NCBI GenBank assembly: GCA_003520455.1
Contig: DOUV01000978.1
Location: forward strand, 9,193 to 23,000
DNA: 13,808 bases
Source: Chloroflexota bacterium
GTDB lineage: Bacteria > Chloroflexota > Anaerolineae > Ardenticatenales > Ardenticatenaceae
Direction: 5' to 3'
Shown: positions 13,279 through 13,808 of the stretch, one piece after another
Layout of the letters: every line of letters begins with the position of its first letter
Position numbering within the stretch: position 1 is the first letter of the stretch
Notes under the pieces: generated by a model
Told to the model about the DNA's origin: nothing
What the model saw: only the letters and a program-made list of their open reading frames with translations
Databases searched by the model: none
Translations under genes and position numbers: made by a program

Positions 13279-13808
13279 TGTCGACGGCCGACACCCTCTT
13301 CTCCATCCAACGCCACCTCATGGAAGAGGCCCTGGCGGCTGGTTGCCGTTGGCGGCAGGTTGGCCGCTTCGGGACGCTCGTCAATCCCAGGCTCGACGAC
13401 CCGAACGTAAACCATGTTCGGCCCCTCGGCGTTCAGCCGCTTGATCCCTGGGCCGACCGCGCCTCCTTCGTCGAAGCCTGCGCGGGCCTGGCCGAGTGTG
13501 GCCGGCCTGTGGTCGTCGTCTTCGATCCGGCCCAGGCGCCGGCCACGCTGCCGGCCTTCCTCACCCATGAGCACTTTGTGCTCGAAGCGCGCGAGGTGTT
13601 CATGGTGCTGGCAGGGGATGACACAGGTTCCGCGCCGGCTCCCGACATCACGGTCGTGCCCGTCGGTGTTGGGCCGCAGCTTCGCAGCTACGCCCGCCTC
13701 TGGGGCCAGATCTTCGGCGACGACCTGGCCGATACCTGGCTGGCTGCCGTCGAGGCGATCTTTCGGGCTGAGATCGCGGCCGGCACCACCCGCTACGTCT
13801 GCGCGCTG
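13278..13808 (+). CDS. Partial protein, probably GNAT acetyltransferase-like (5' part)
   Basis: An open frame of 177 codons from the ATG at 13278 to the window edge with no stop. The ATG overlaps the stop of the FHA regulator in TGATG, which indicates translational coupling and an operon. The visible part is soluble. It contains FGTLVNPRLDDPNVNHV (31-47), a predicted strand PVVVVFDP (77-84), HEHFVLEAREVFMVL (97-111), DITVVPVG (122-129), and helices around QLRSYARLWGQIFGDD and DTWLAAVEAIFRAEIAAGTTRY, near the edge. This pattern resembles the N-terminal half of two-domain GNAT-fold proteins, whose acetyl-CoA motif (R/QxxGxG/A) would lie beyond the window, so catalytic residues cannot be checked. 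It could be another protein of similar length; the gene is solid, the family tentative. Confidence 0.7.
   Translation, partial: MSTADTLFSIQRHLMEEALAAGCRWRQVGRFGTLVNPRLDDPNVNHVRPLGVQPLDPWADRASFVEACAGLAECGRPVVVVFDPAQAPATLPAFLTHEHFVLEAREVFMVLAGDDTGSAPAPDITVVPVGVGPQLRSYARLWGQIFGDDLADTWLAAVEAIFRAEIAAGTTRYVCAL

Overview
The window looks like a stretch of GC-rich chromosome from a Chloroflexota bacterium, probably a Roseiflexus- or Chloroflexus-like member of the class Chloroflexia. This is inferred from gene content (a DUF92 membrane protein, a K+-independent proton-pumping pyrophosphatase, a periplasmic GH3 protein with a Thr/Pro-rich stalk, a membrane-tailed PknB-type kinase, an FHA-winged-helix regulator) and from hairpin-rich intergenic repeats. 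It is not proven by any marker gene. No rRNA, tRNA, CRISPR array or complete insertion sequence was seen.

Layout. 99-920 (+) is a DUF92/COG1836 membrane protein. 1020-1997 (+) is an aldo/keto reductase with the full Asp-Tyr-Lys-His tetrad. 1998-2673 has no convincing gene but carries a two-copy hairpin repeat of about 92 bp. 2674-3300 (-) encodes a conserved-looking protein of unknown function with its own good sigma70-type promoter. 3301-4938 is a long gene-poor stretch holding a third, diverged repeat copy with a very strong hairpin, a perfect 46-bp palindrome, and a compact regulatory block: promoter, repeated TTGTCACA boxes and a terminator-like hairpin. This block leads into 4939-5238, an ORF with a good ribosome binding site that is a broken fragment of a membrane pyrophosphatase and is closed by its own small terminator. 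The intact pyrophosphatase gene hppA (5431-7626) follows and ends in a strong rho-independent terminator.

7709-8087 is non-coding but rich in stem-loops, including a possible pseudoknot. 8088-8318 (-) is a two-helix membrane miniprotein. 8663-11536 (+) is a large exported GH3 (NagZ-like) protein with a Thr/Pro-rich stalk and three C-terminal membrane segments. It converges on a Ser/Thr kinase with a single C-terminal membrane helix (11571-12539, -). Divergent from the kinase is an FHA plus winged-helix transcription factor (12640-13278, +). Its stop codon overlaps the start of a partial gene, probably an acetyltransferase-like protein, which runs off the right edge (13278-13808).

How the genes may work together. 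The kinase and the FHA regulator share a short intergenic region with a near-consensus kinase promoter and a GTGCAG-N6-CTGCAC dyad at the predicted kinase start. This makes a plausible phosphorylation-responsive transcription switch: the kinase makes phosphothreonine, the FHA domain reads it, and the winged helix binds the shared promoter. The overlapping acyltransferase-like gene may be a co-expressed output. The pyrophosphatase would couple cytoplasmic PPi hydrolysis to proton pumping. The broken copy upstream, with its own signals, is the most unusual item outside the kinase locus.
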